A stretch of DNA of 43,326 bases from a bacterium (lineage in GTDB: Bacteria; Patescibacteriota; Minisyncoccia; Moranbacterales; UBA2206): assembly GCA_021785125.1 (NCBI GenBank), contig JAJYGF010000019.1:1-43326 (forward strand), written 5' to 3'. Below, piece by piece: positions 22,536-29,877 of the stretch. The position numbers and the translations under genes were made by a program. The notes under the pieces are model-generated. The model worked only from the letters and a program-made list of their open reading frames with translations, did no database searches and had not been told where the DNA came from. The first letter of the stretch is position 1. Each line of letters opens with the position of its first letter.

Positions 22536-23513
22536 ATGAATCTTCTGGGAGTGTATTTCGGGTATGTTTTCTGGGCATCAGGAGCGCGGAATTTTTTCGG
22601 GCAGGGTTGGTGGTACCATATTTTTCTTAGATTGTGGTATGGCATAGATTTTTCTCGTGCGACATTGATAAGTAAGACCACGACGCTCTGGATGCGGGCT
22701 GGCAACATGCCGTTGTTTTTCCTCCAGCCTTCGGAGATTATTCCAAGATGCATCTATATCGATCGGAAGAATAAGGTCATTGTTAATGCTGTCGGATTGA
22801 GCGGGCCTGGATTTAAGAAATTATTAAAGAAGAACAAGTGGCAGAAAATGAAAAAGCCATTCCTTCTTTCAGTCATGCCTGTTGGGAAAACGAAAGAGGA
22901 ACGTTTGGAGGAGATGCGTGAAATCATCGTATTGCTCTTCGCTGATATGCGCAGGAAGGCCTGGGCGACAGAATTCGGATTGGAAATAAACATATCTTGT
23001 CCGAACACGGAACATGACCCGAATGAACTTGTCAAAGAAGCGATGGAGCTTCTTGAAATCGCTAGACGTTCTGGGCTTCCGATCGTCCTCAAGATCAATG
23101 CATTGGTGAAGATCAAATCGGCGCTTGCTATTGCAGAATCCGGCCTTTGCGACGCGATTGATGTTTCCAATACGATTCCTTTCGGCGAATTGCCGGATCG
23201 GATCCCTTGGAAAAAACTTTTTCCGGAAGGCTCCCCTCTTCTCAAGAGAGGACTCAAGGAAAAAGGCGGTCTTTCCGGAGAGCCTCTGCTGGAAATCGTG
23301 GCTGATTGGATAAGAGAATTCAGGAAATTCAACAAGCTTTTTCCGCTTATCGGAGGAGGTGGTATTCTCGATGCCAGAGACGTGGATGTGATGTTTGAAT
23401 CCGGAGCGACTGCCATTTCGATCGGCAGCATAGTCATGTTAGCTCCGCAGAGTATACGGGGAGTCATGGAGAGGATCGATCGACATATGCGCATGGATCT
23501 GATACGCAAATAA
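22536..23513 (+). CDS. pyrD: Dihydroorotate dehydrogenase-like flavoprotein
   Basis: 325 aa FMN-binding TIM barrel. Diagnostic segments are VNAVGLSGPG (FMN/substrate region), LEINISCPNTEHDPNEL (the active-site loop of DHODH), IVLKINAL, DAIDVSNT, and the phosphate-binding end PLIGGGGILDARDVDVM with AISIGSIVM. DHODH oxidises dihydroorotate to orotate in pyrimidine synthesis. The N-terminus (FGYVFWASGARNFFGQGWWYHIF) is unusual and resembles a membrane-proximal lead, so the electron acceptor class is unclear. A strong AAGGGGG precedes the start. It is followed 22 bases later by a dihydroorotase gene, supporting a shared pathway. Confidence 0.82.
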   Translation: MNLLGVYFGYVFWASGARNFFGQGWWYHIFLRLWYGIDFSRATLISKTTTLWMRAGNMPLFFLQPSEIIPRCIYIDRKNKVIVNAVGLSGPGFKKLLKKNKWQKMKKPFLLSVMPVGKTKEERLEEMREIIVLLFADMRRKAWATEFGLEINISCPNTEHDPNELVKEAMELLEIARRSGLPIVLKINALVKIKSALAIAESGLCDAIDVSNTIPFGELPDRIPWKKLFPEGSPLLKRGLKEKGGLSGEPLLEIVADWIREFRKFNKLFPLIGGGGILDARDVDVMFESGATAISIGSIVMLAPQSIRGVMERIDRHMRMDLIRK

Positions 23514-23535
23514 ATTAACATGGAGGATTGAAAAA

Positions 23536-24573
23536 ATGAGGCGCTATGAGTTTGTCTTTAACTTCCTGCCATTTGATGCTCATCTGCATCTAAGGCGGGG
23601 CCTTATGCTGGCCGATGTCATCATCCAGGCCTCATGCTGGGCCGTCGTCATGGGCAATACTTCTCCCTACCCCATAGTTTCAAGCCGCGATGTTAGGAAG
23701 TATAGGCGGGAAATGAAGCGTCACAGGCCTGATTTCAAGCCGGTCATATCAGTTATGCTTACAAAAGATATGACAGTCAAGAAATTAAGAAGGGCCTACA
23801 AGGCAGGGGCGCAAGTTCTGAAGATGATTCCCGTGGGCACATCTACCGGATCATCCAGGGGGATAGCTCTGATAGAATTGCCGGCATATTATCCAGTCTT
23901 ACTGGAAGCAAAAAGGTTGGGCATGGTTTTTTCCGGCCATTGGGAGCTGGATGTTGATCAATTCGGAAAAGCAATCCCCAAAATTGAACAGGAAGAAGGA
24001 GCGATTCCTATTTTGGCCCAATTGGTCGCAGATATCCCGGGCCTGAAAGTAGTGGTCGAACATACCAGCGTGCGGAAAATGATCGAATTTGTAAAAGGCG
24101 CGCCGGCAAATGTGGTTGCAACCCTCACATTGCATCACGCTACTGTCACTTACGATCAGGTTTTCAGTAATAAAGGCAGTGTAAAAGCCCCCAATCTATA
24201 TTGCAAGCCATGCGCTAAAACTCGGGATGATTGCCGCGCGGTAATCGAGGCGATGACAAGCGGCAATCCGAAGTTTTTCTTCGGGTCGGATAGCGCGCCA
24301 TGGCACCGCAACGACAAAAAGCTCGGTTCGGAAAAGGCGGGCATATTCACCCCGTACAAAGTTTATGTACCCCGTTTGGTAGAGCTTTTCGAAAGGGAAA
24401 AAGCGCTGCATAAACTGGAAGCGTTCCTATGTATTTATGGTCCGCTATTCTATGGATTCCAGCCGTTTCCGGCGGCGGTTAATCTACGTCGGCGGCCGAT
24501 AAGGATATGCAAATATTATAAAAACATACCTGTGTTTCTGGGAGGAGAATTACAGGAATGGAGCATTGTTTAG
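23536..24573 (+). CDS. pyrC: Dihydroorotase-like amidohydrolase, E. coli PyrC type (class II)
   Basis: 345 aa amidohydrolase barrel. Residues matching E. coli PyrC are present: DAHLHLRRG (metal HxH), VLKMIPVGTSTGSSRG (carbamylated Lys), SGHWE, VVVEHTS, LTLHHATV, LYCKPCAK, and the catalytic Asp in GSDSAPWHR. A C-terminal CIYGPLFYGF also matches. It should cyclise carbamoyl aspartate to dihydroorotate. A GGAGGA Shine-Dalgarno lies 10-15 bases upstream. The pair pyrD-pyrC covers two consecutive steps of UMP synthesis. Many CPR genomes lack the full pathway, so this pair may have been acquired or may work on salvaged intermediates. A strong terminator follows. Confidence 0.85.
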   Translation: MRRYEFVFNFLPFDAHLHLRRGLMLADVIIQASCWAVVMGNTSPYPIVSSRDVRKYRREMKRHRPDFKPVISVMLTKDMTVKKLRRAYKAGAQVLKMIPVGTSTGSSRGIALIELPAYYPVLLEAKRLGMVFSGHWELDVDQFGKAIPKIEQEEGAIPILAQLVADIPGLKVVVEHTSVRKMIEFVKGAPANVVATLTLHHATVTYDQVFSNKGSVKAPNLYCKPCAKTRDDCRAVIEAMTSGNPKFFFGSDSAPWHRNDKKLGSEKAGIFTPYKVYVPRLVELFEREKALHKLEAFLCIYGPLFYGFQPFPAAVNLRRRPIRICKYYKNIPVFLGGELQEWSIV

Positions 24574-24578
24574 TTCTC

Positions 24579-24613
24579 AAGACCTGCCAAGTCATGACTT
24601 GGCAGGTCTTTTC
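24579..24613 (+). terminator. Intrinsic terminator after pyrC
   Basis: A near-perfect palindrome (arms AAGACCTGCCAAGT and ACTTGGCAGGTCTT around CATG) covers 24579-24610 and is followed by TTC. The -35 of the next promoter lies inside its 3' arm. Confidence 0.85.
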
Positions 24614-24627
24614 ATTTGCTATATAAT
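24599..24627 (+). promoter_or_regulatory. Promoter of the amidase gene, embedded in a terminator
   Basis: TTGGCA (24599-24604) and TATAAT (24622-24627) are spaced by 17 bases. The ATG is 36 bases downstream. Confidence 0.65.
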
Positions 24628-24662
24628 ATGCGGCACTAAACTAATATGGTAAGATGTAAAAT

Positions 24663-25337
24663 ATGAATTATAAAACAAAGCTATTGGTAGCTGGAATTGT
24701 AATTTTTATTTTGGCGGTTGCTAGTCTTTTATACATCAAAAATGCCGGCAGTAAAAAGGCGGAAATAAGGGTGAATGATCAGCAAGTGCAAATCGGAGGT
24801 TCGACCTCTGATGCTCCGAAAGATACCTCGAGGTCGAACCTCGATAAGCCATCGATAACAGACGCCAAAAGCAATGGTTTGAAAATCCAGGATAAGCCGG
24901 TCGATTTCGGCTTCAAACCGGCTTCCGGAAGAATTATCGACACAATCGTCATCCATTCGACGTATAATGCCATGGGCGGCGACCCCTATAGTGTTGATGG
25001 AGTCATTGCCGAATATAAGAGCTATGGCGTTTCGCCGCACTACTTGATCGACCGTGACGGGAATATTTATCGCCTCGTCGAAGACAAGAATATCGCCTAT
25101 CATGCCGGGATCAGTCGCGTGCCGGACGGCCGGACCAATGTGAATGATTTTTCGCTCGGCATCGAGCTGATTGAAAAAGATACTGACCATCCGACCGACG
25201 CGCAATACGCTTCTTTGAACGCGCTATTGGCACAGCTCAAAGGCGAATATAAGATCAAATATGTCTTGGGACATGACCAGATCGCTCCCGGCAGAAAAAC
25301 TGATCCGTGGAATTTTGATTGGAATCGGATAAGATAA
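24663..25337 (+). CDS. Membrane-anchored N-acetylmuramoyl-L-alanine amidase (Amidase_2)
   Basis: 224 aa. One N-terminal anchor (about 6-25) and a linker precede a type 2 amidase/PGRP domain (about 85-224). Zinc ligands are His98 (IVIHST), His204 (GHDQIAPGRKTDP) and Asp214, with catalytic Lys212 as in AmpD. YHAG (146-149) and FSLGIELI also fit the family. The enzyme should cleave the bond between MurNAc and the stem peptide. The anchor puts it outside the membrane, so it acts on the cell's own wall or on that of a neighbour. Linker residues 45-60 are encoded by a palindromic DNA element. It has its own promoter. Confidence 0.92.
   Translation: MNYKTKLLVAGIVIFILAVASLLYIKNAGSKKAEIRVNDQQVQIGGSTSDAPKDTSRSNLDKPSITDAKSNGLKIQDKPVDFGFKPASGRIIDTIVIHSTYNAMGGDPYSVDGVIAEYKSYGVSPHYLIDRDGNIYRLVEDKNIAYHAGISRVPDGRTNVNDFSLGIELIEKDTDHPTDAQYASLNALLAQLKGEYKIKYVLGHDQIAPGRKTDPWNFDWNRIR
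24796..24842. repeat. Palindromic element inside the amidase linker (GAGGTTCGACCTC)
   Basis: GAGGTTCGACCTC (24796-24808) and GAGGTCGAACCTC (24830-24842) are perfect reverse complements 21 bases apart, each nearly palindromic. The architecture is the same as in the FKBP linker but the sequence differs. Confidence 0.75.
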
Positions 25338-25424
25338 CTTTCAGATAATTACAAATTCATTCTTTCTTCATTGTATGCCTGTATACTCATGAAGTGATAT
25401 TTTTAATAAAAGTGGAAAAATACA

Positions 25425-25766
25425 ATGGTCGTAAAAAATAAGCTGGAAAAATTTCTCATCGGACTGTCAGGATTTTTCGCCCTGGCGCTTTTCGTGATGG
25501 GGATCAAAGTCGCAGATAGCAACAAGAAATTGGATGCCATCCAGAACGATTTGGCGATGAATCCCGCCGATCCGGGATCCGGTCCGGCCATCCAGAATGA
25601 GATCGGCACGACTCGTGACGCCATCCTGAACAAGGCGGCGCATTCTCCCGAATCGACCACGAAACAGACAACCGTCATAAGAACCGTGATTCCCGGAAAG
25701 GTGATTACTCAGACGGTGCCAGTATCTTCGAGCGGTTCTTCGAATAAAACAACTAAAACATCATAA
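25425..25766 (+). CDS. Small membrane-anchored hypothetical protein
   Basis: Not recognised. The product is 113 aa. A basic N-terminus and one transmembrane helix (about 10-30) precede an extracytoplasmic region. This contains NPADPGSGPAIQNEIGTT and a Thr/Val/Ser-rich tail (TVIRTVIPGKVITQTVPVSSS) with almost no hydrophobic core. No Cys and no FMN-attachment motif of the (S/T)GAT type is visible, so it does not look like an ApbE substrate. It is first in a tightly packed operon; ApbE starts three bases after its stop. A TATACT at 25382-25387 lacks a convincing -35. Confidence 0.65.
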   Translation: MVVKNKLEKFLIGLSGFFALALFVMGIKVADSNKKLDAIQNDLAMNPADPGSGPAIQNEIGTTRDAILNKAAHSPESTTKQTTVIRTVIPGKVITQTVPVSSSGSSNKTTKTS

Positions 25767-25769
25767 GAT

Positions 25770-26714
25770 ATGGATCGTAAGGAAATGGAGGTTTTCAAAA
25801 CTGGATTCAGGGCGATGGGAACTGATATTTCGGTCGATATAGTTTCGGAAAAAGAAAAAGGATTCGAGGCGGAAGAAGCTTTCCAAGAGATAAAAAAAAT
25901 ATTTGAGAAAAATGAAAAAATTTTCAGCCGGTTCAATCCGGACAGCGAGCTTTCGGAAATAAATCGGAATATCGGAAAAGAAGTTGCAATTTCTCCGGAA
26001 ATGTTCGAATTATTGGAACTCTGCCTCAAATTTTATGACATCTCGGACGGCTATTTCGATCCGCGCATAATCGGCAATCTGGAGAAAGCCGGATATGACA
26101 AGGATTTCCGGAGCCACGATTTTAACGAGCGAGCGGAAAGAGAAATAATTTTGGAAAAAATCGGGGGCGATCTGAAAAAAGATCTAACTCTAAAGAATGG
26201 AAAGCGGACAGTCTTGATCAAAAAAAGGATCGATACGACCGGCATCGCCAAAGGCTACACCGTGGATCAAGCGGCGGACCATCTCAAAAAAATGGGATTT
26301 CGGAATTTTATCGTAGAGGCGGGAGGGGATATGCGTGCTGCAGGAAAGAATCAGGACAGCGAGGTATGGAAGGTCGGAGTTGAAGGGATAGAAGACGAGC
26401 GGCTGATGCTGAACTTGGAAAACGAAAGCGTTGCCACTTCCGGAATCAGCCGGAAGCGCTGGCAGATCGGAGAAAAGAAATTCCACCATCTGATCGATCC
26501 CAAAGATCCGGAGAAATTTTCCTTTGACATAAAAACTGTCACAGTGATCGGAAAGGAAACTGTCGAGGCGGACGGATGGGCCAAAATATTGCTGCTCATG
26601 GGCAGAGAAAAAGGGTTGGAATTTGCGAATCAAAATGGTTTGAGGGCGCTGTTTTTGGATTATAAAGGTAACGCGTATCTTTCGCGAAATATGAAACAAA
26701 ATCTGATATCATGA
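25770..26714 (+). CDS. apbE: ApbE-type FAD:protein FMN transferase
   Basis: 314 aa. Family motifs in order: RAMGTDISVDIV near the N-terminus, SRFNPDSELSEIN, SDGYFDPRI, TGIAKGYTVDQAADHL, FIVEAGGDMRAAG, ESVATSGISRKRW and HHLIDP. ApbE enzymes transfer FMN from FAD to Thr or Ser of target proteins, usually redox subunits outside the membrane. No signal peptide or lipobox is seen, so this copy may act in the cytoplasm or be exported some other way. ATG 25770 and 25785 are both possible. Its stop overlaps the next start (ATGA). The neighbour has a heme-type membrane domain, which suggests a shared electron-transfer role. Confidence 0.9.
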   Translation: MDRKEMEVFKTGFRAMGTDISVDIVSEKEKGFEAEEAFQEIKKIFEKNEKIFSRFNPDSELSEINRNIGKEVAISPEMFELLELCLKFYDISDGYFDPRIIGNLEKAGYDKDFRSHDFNERAEREIILEKIGGDLKKDLTLKNGKRTVLIKKRIDTTGIAKGYTVDQAADHLKKMGFRNFIVEAGGDMRAAGKNQDSEVWKVGVEGIEDERLMLNLENESVATSGISRKRWQIGEKKFHHLIDPKDPEKFSFDIKTVTVIGKETVEADGWAKILLLMGREKGLEFANQNGLRALFLDYKGNAYLSRNMKQNLIS

Positions 26715-27931
26715 TAAAAAAAATAAAATTAAAAAGAACGGCAATCATCGCGGCTTTTTTGATTTCTGTTTCGGTTGTTTCGGTGATTTTTTTGTTCGGC
26801 AAAGCCAGCCACACGCGTGCCGACAGCGGAGGTGATGAGAATGACAGCGGAGATTTCCAGGTGATCAACACCAATCCGGCCAATGATCAACCTAAAAAGC
26901 CACAAACTAAAACCATCACCATTCAACTGGCTCCGACCGTCACCCAGCAAGTGACGACAACTACCACTTTTGACAGTGATGGGGATGGCCAGCCTGACAA
27001 TGTCGATCCGACACCAACCATCAACGATAATTTCATCGTGAAAGATGTCAATCTGGATGGCATAGATGACCGGTATGAAACGCCCGAGCAATTGGCGCAT
27101 GTAGGCGCTTTCGGTACCGGACAAAAAGTCGATTATCACGGCCAAGTGATCGTTGACAGCGACTTGGACGGTCTGACCGACCAAGGCGAACTCCAACTCT
27201 ATCATACCGATCCGGGCAAACCGGATTCGGATGGAGATGGATATTTGGATGGGGCGGAAGTTCTGGCCGGGACCAATCCCAACGACCCTAAAGATTATCC
27301 CGGTTATTTCAACATCAAAGACATGACCGATCCTATTTTGCAAAATTTGAACGCAGGAACTCCTTGGGCCTGGTATGTCGGACGCGCGGCCGGCATGATC
27401 GGATTTATCTTTCTCTGGCTGACGGTATTTCTGGGTCTTGCCATTCGGAATCCTCTTTTGAAAAAGATCGTCGAGCCGATCTATAGCTTCAGTCTGCATA
27501 GTTTCATGGCGGCTATGGCGGTTTTCTGGTCGCTCGTGCACGGCACCGCCTTTCTTTTTGACGGCTCACTGGGATTCGGCCTGAAAGATATCGCGGTACC
27601 GTTCTATTCCAAGACGATCGCGGTGGATCCGACCTTTCTCGGCTTGGGAATTTTGGCTTTTTACGCGATGGCAATCATGACCATTACTTCGTATCTGCGC
27701 CAGCACATGAACCATCGGTTGTGGCGCATCTTGCATTTTTTGAATCCATTGGCCTTCGTATTCGTGGTGGCGCATGGGTATGTCAATGGAACCGATATAA
27801 AAAATTTCTATGTCGGGAGCGCTTTCCTTTTTTCTTCATTTTTGCTAGTTTTGATCTATCTTTCTAGTCTCATTTTCATCCTTATCAACAAAATTCGACA
27901 AAGGAATAATAATTTCGCACAAATAAGATGA
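26711..27931 (+). CDS. Ferric-reductase-like heme membrane protein with calcium-binding type 3 repeats
   Basis: 406 aa. An N-terminal anchor (about 9-30) is followed by Asp-rich TSP3/dockerin-like repeats: DSDGDGQPDNVDP, DVNLDGIDD, DSDLDGLTD and DSDGDGYLDGAE, typical Ca-binding loops. The second half has about six helices (220-400). His263 and His277 (spacing H-x13-H) and His342 and His355 (H-x12-H) match the bis-His heme pairs of ferric-reductase-like domains (FRD/MsrQ/Nox). No FAD or NAD(P)H domain is attached. An extracellular Ca-repeat module fused to a heme b-type membrane core is unusual. It is coupled by ATGA overlaps to apbE upstream and to the TsaB-like gene downstream. Confidence 0.82.
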   Translation: MIKKIKLKRTAIIAAFLISVSVVSVIFLFGKASHTRADSGGDENDSGDFQVINTNPANDQPKKPQTKTITIQLAPTVTQQVTTTTTFDSDGDGQPDNVDPTPTINDNFIVKDVNLDGIDDRYETPEQLAHVGAFGTGQKVDYHGQVIVDSDLDGLTDQGELQLYHTDPGKPDSDGDGYLDGAEVLAGTNPNDPKDYPGYFNIKDMTDPILQNLNAGTPWAWYVGRAAGMIGFIFLWLTVFLGLAIRNPLLKKIVEPIYSFSLHSFMAAMAVFWSLVHGTAFLFDGSLGFGLKDIAVPFYSKTIAVDPTFLGLGILAFYAMAIMTITSYLRQHMNHRLWRILHFLNPLAFVFVVAHGYVNGTDIKNFYVGSAFLFSSFLLVLIYLSSLIFILINKIRQRNNNFAQIR

Positions 27932-28203
27932 ATATCGAGATAAAAATCAAAAATAAGATCGTTTCGATCGGGCTGATGGGCAAGAGTGATGAAATTCTGG
28001 ATCGCATCGTCCTCTCCGAAGAGCGCAGGCTTTCGGAGGATCTCTTGCCTTCCATCGATGATCTTTTGAAAAAGAACAATCTCGAGCCGAAGGATGTCGA
28101 AAAAATGACTTTGGAATCAGATATGGGTGAAAACTTCACAACGTACCGCATCGCCAAAGCGGTTGTGGATGCTTTCAATTGGGCGAATAGAAACAATAAT
28201 TGA
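27928..28203 (+). CDS. Short TsaB-like protein (truncated ASKHA fold)
   Basis: 91 aa. The middle and C-terminal half resembles TsaB: LLPSIDDLLKKNNLEPKDVEKM followed by GENFTTYRIAKAVVDAFNWA, equivalent to the TsaB segment GxGSFTGLRIGxxxAKGLA. The N-terminal nucleotide-binding strand (ILAIDTS type) is replaced by a divergent start, and the C-terminal half of full-length TsaB (about 220 aa) is absent. TsaB partners TsaD in making the t6A tRNA modification; whether this fragment can do so is doubtful. The start overlaps the preceding stop (ATGA). Confidence 0.55.
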   Translation: MNIEIKIKNKIVSIGLMGKSDEILDRIVLSEERRLSEDLLPSIDDLLKKNNLEPKDVEKMTLESDMGENFTTYRIAKAVVDAFNWANRNNN

Positions 28204-28233
28204 CATTCCATTTGTTGATGATAAAATTAATCC

Positions 28234-28572
28234 ATGGAAAATAATAATAAAAAAGAAATAACACTCGAAGATTTAGCAGAATTGATTAAATCTACAGAAA
28301 AGAGCTTAAGCGCAAAGATTGAAACTTCAGCCGAAGAATTGGCAGTCATGACGCAAAAACACTTTCTAACATTGGAAGCCGATATGAAAGAAATAAAAAC
28401 TGATGTCGAGGTATTGAAGTCTGATTTAGGGGTTGTAAAAAATGATGTTGGAGAGATTAAAGCGAATATGAATAAAAAGGTTGATATCTTTAAGCATAAT
28501 GAGCTTACTTATCGAGTTGAGAAGCTAGAAGATAAGGCTGGGATAATGAGGATGAAGATTGCGACCGCTTGA
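28234..28572 (+). CDS. Coiled-coil hypothetical protein
   Basis: 112 aa, not recognised beyond general form. It is soluble, with heptad-like helices throughout: LEDLAELIKSTEKSLSAKIET, then HFLTLEADMKEIKTDVEVLKSDLGVVKNDVGEIKANM. There is no transmembrane segment and no Cys. Similar short coiled-coil proteins are common in CPR genomes. The coding DNA is more AT-rich than that of the apbE operon. It starts 30 bases after the TsaB-like gene and could be transcribed with it or separately. Confidence 0.6.
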   Translation: MENNNKKEITLEDLAELIKSTEKSLSAKIETSAEELAVMTQKHFLTLEADMKEIKTDVEVLKSDLGVVKNDVGEIKANMNKKVDIFKHNELTYRVEKLEDKAGIMRMKIATA

Positions 28573-28597
28573 CCGACCGCCAAAAATCTGCTATACT
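28569..28597 (+). promoter_or_regulatory. Promoter of the gene at 28666
   Basis: TTGACC (28569-28574) and TATACT (28592-28597) are spaced by 17 bases. The -35 overlaps the stop codon of the upstream coiled-coil gene. Confidence 0.7.
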
Positions 28598-28609
28598 TAA
28601 AATAATCAT

Positions 28610-28637
28610 AAAGACGGGTGAAAAATGCCGTCTTTTT
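28610..28637 (+). promoter_or_regulatory. Leader hairpin with U-run (possible attenuator), copy 2
   Basis: AAAGACGG (28610-28617) pairs with CCGTCTTT (28628-28635), followed by TT. The loop begins GTGAAAA. Stem, loop start and the preceding AATAATC word match copy 1 at 1417-1443. Confidence 0.6.
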
Positions 28638-28665
28638 GTTTAATTTAAGTCAATAAAAAATAAAA

Positions 28666-29745
28666 ATGCCTAATTTTGAAACAAAAACAAATCCAAGAGA
28701 GGATTTCGATAAGAACGAAGAAGACGTGGAATCCATAAAAGCGCAGTTCGCTTCCGCGAAATCATCTGAAGAGATGATGGCTTTGGCTAAGAAAATGCAA
28801 GAACTCGAAGGCAATAAAAATGAGATGGTCGGAAATGCGCAAGAAGAAGCAGAGAAAGAAAATGAACAGCGAGATTTGGGCGCTGAAATGGCGAAGGACA
28901 AAGAGGCTGAAATTTTAGCTGCTAAAGAGCTGGCTGATCTAAAATTAAAAGATGCGGCCGAATCTGCCAAAAAAGCCGAAGCATTATTGCAACGAATAAA
29001 AGGAGAAGTGTCTGTTGAAAAAACTGAACCTGTAGCGGTTGAGAATGTCGGACAAGCAAAAGAAATTGGGCAGAAAGATTTAATTGAACAAATAGGAGCT
29101 CCGAAAAGTGAAATGTTTGAAAAATATGGAGAAAAAATGCGTCAAGCCGCGGATGATTTAGTTGAAAATAGGAAAGCTATCGAAGCGAACGAGGAGGCTA
29201 GAAAAAAGGTTGAATATGGGACACCTGAGTGGCAAAAACTATGGGATGAAGGCAGGGCCTTAAATGATCGCAGAAATGAGCTTGCAAGTGATGCTGCCTG
29301 GGGGAGTAATGTGGTTAAATTTCGTGAAGAAAAATCTAATGAAAGCTGGACTAGTTATGGAAATTACAAAAGCGAAGAACTAAGACAATATAGAAGTGCT
29401 GCCCTTGATGATCCATATGTTGTTCTTCGTATGGTGGAGGCGGGAGCATTAGGCATTGATGCACGCGGAGACGGGCTCGCTTATGTGTCAGAGCGTCTTA
29501 TGGGAAATTCTGAATTTGTTAGAGAAGCTTTTAAATTGGCAAAAAAACATGAGGCGGGGTATTCTGGATGGTTTTGGAATAATGTCACTGGAGAGGCTAG
29601 AAGAAATAAAGAGTTATATATTGAAGCCATAAAAACGAACCACTTAAATTATCAATTTGGATCAAATGAATTTAAGAAGGACCCGGAAGTTCAAAGGGTA
29701 GCCCTTGAAAGCGGATTGAATCCGGTATACTTATTTAAGGGCTAG
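28666..29745 (+). CDS. Coiled-coil protein with C-terminal DUF4116-like repeats
   Basis: 359 aa without signal peptide or transmembrane segment. Residues 1-130 are a charged, Glu/Lys/Ala-rich coiled coil. The centre has AADDLVENRKAIEANEEARKKV. The C-terminal 110 residues show weak repeats resembling DUF4116: DDPYVVLRMVEAGALGI, GNSEFVREAFKLAKKH, NKELYIEAIKTNHLNYQFGSNEF, and DPEVQRVALESG. Such repeats occur in many bacterial proteins of unknown function. It shares promoter layout and leader hairpin with the gene at 1455, although the two proteins are unrelated apart from the starts MATFE and MPNFE. The coding DNA is AT-rich. Function unknown. Confidence 0.65.
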   Translation: MPNFETKTNPREDFDKNEEDVESIKAQFASAKSSEEMMALAKKMQELEGNKNEMVGNAQEEAEKENEQRDLGAEMAKDKEAEILAAKELADLKLKDAAESAKKAEALLQRIKGEVSVEKTEPVAVENVGQAKEIGQKDLIEQIGAPKSEMFEKYGEKMRQAADDLVENRKAIEANEEARKKVEYGTPEWQKLWDEGRALNDRRNELASDAAWGSNVVKFREEKSNESWTSYGNYKSEELRQYRSAALDDPYVVLRMVEAGALGIDARGDGLAYVSERLMGNSEFVREAFKLAKKHEAGYSGWFWNNVTGEARRNKELYIEAIKTNHLNYQFGSNEFKKDPEVQRVALESGLNPVYLFKG

Positions 29746-29751
29746 TTTAAC

Positions 29752-29760
29752 TGTGGATAA
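29752..29760 (-). other. DnaA-box-like TTATCCACA (reverse)
   Basis: Perfect consensus just after the stop codon of the gene at 28666, upstream of the rpoBC promoter. Confidence 0.4.
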
Positions 29761-29788
29761 GTAGTGTAATAATAAAACTTAAAAATAT

Positions 29789-29814
29789 AAAAAGGCTTGG
29801 TTGAGCCTTTTTTG
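29789..29814 (+). terminator. Intrinsic terminator
   Basis: AAAGGCT (29791-29797) and AGCCTTT (29804-29810) with a flanking A-run and a T-run, after the gene at 28666. Confidence 0.78.
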
Positions 29815-29843
29815 ATTTTGACTTGACAAAAGCAAATTATTTC

Positions 29844-29871
29844 TTGACATGTCTCGGAAAACAGGTATAAT
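29844..29871 (+). promoter_or_regulatory. rpoBC promoter
   Basis: Perfect TTGACA (29844-29849) and perfect TATAAT (29866-29871) are spaced by 16 bases. A second TTGACA at 29823-29828 has no matching -10. Confidence 0.82.
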
Positions 29872-29877
29872 TGATAT

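Noticed and set aside
26711-27931. FMN-attachment site in the membrane protein next to apbE
   Set aside because: I looked for an (S/T)GA(S/T)-type motif in this protein and in the 113 aa neighbour and found none that fits an FMN-binding domain.
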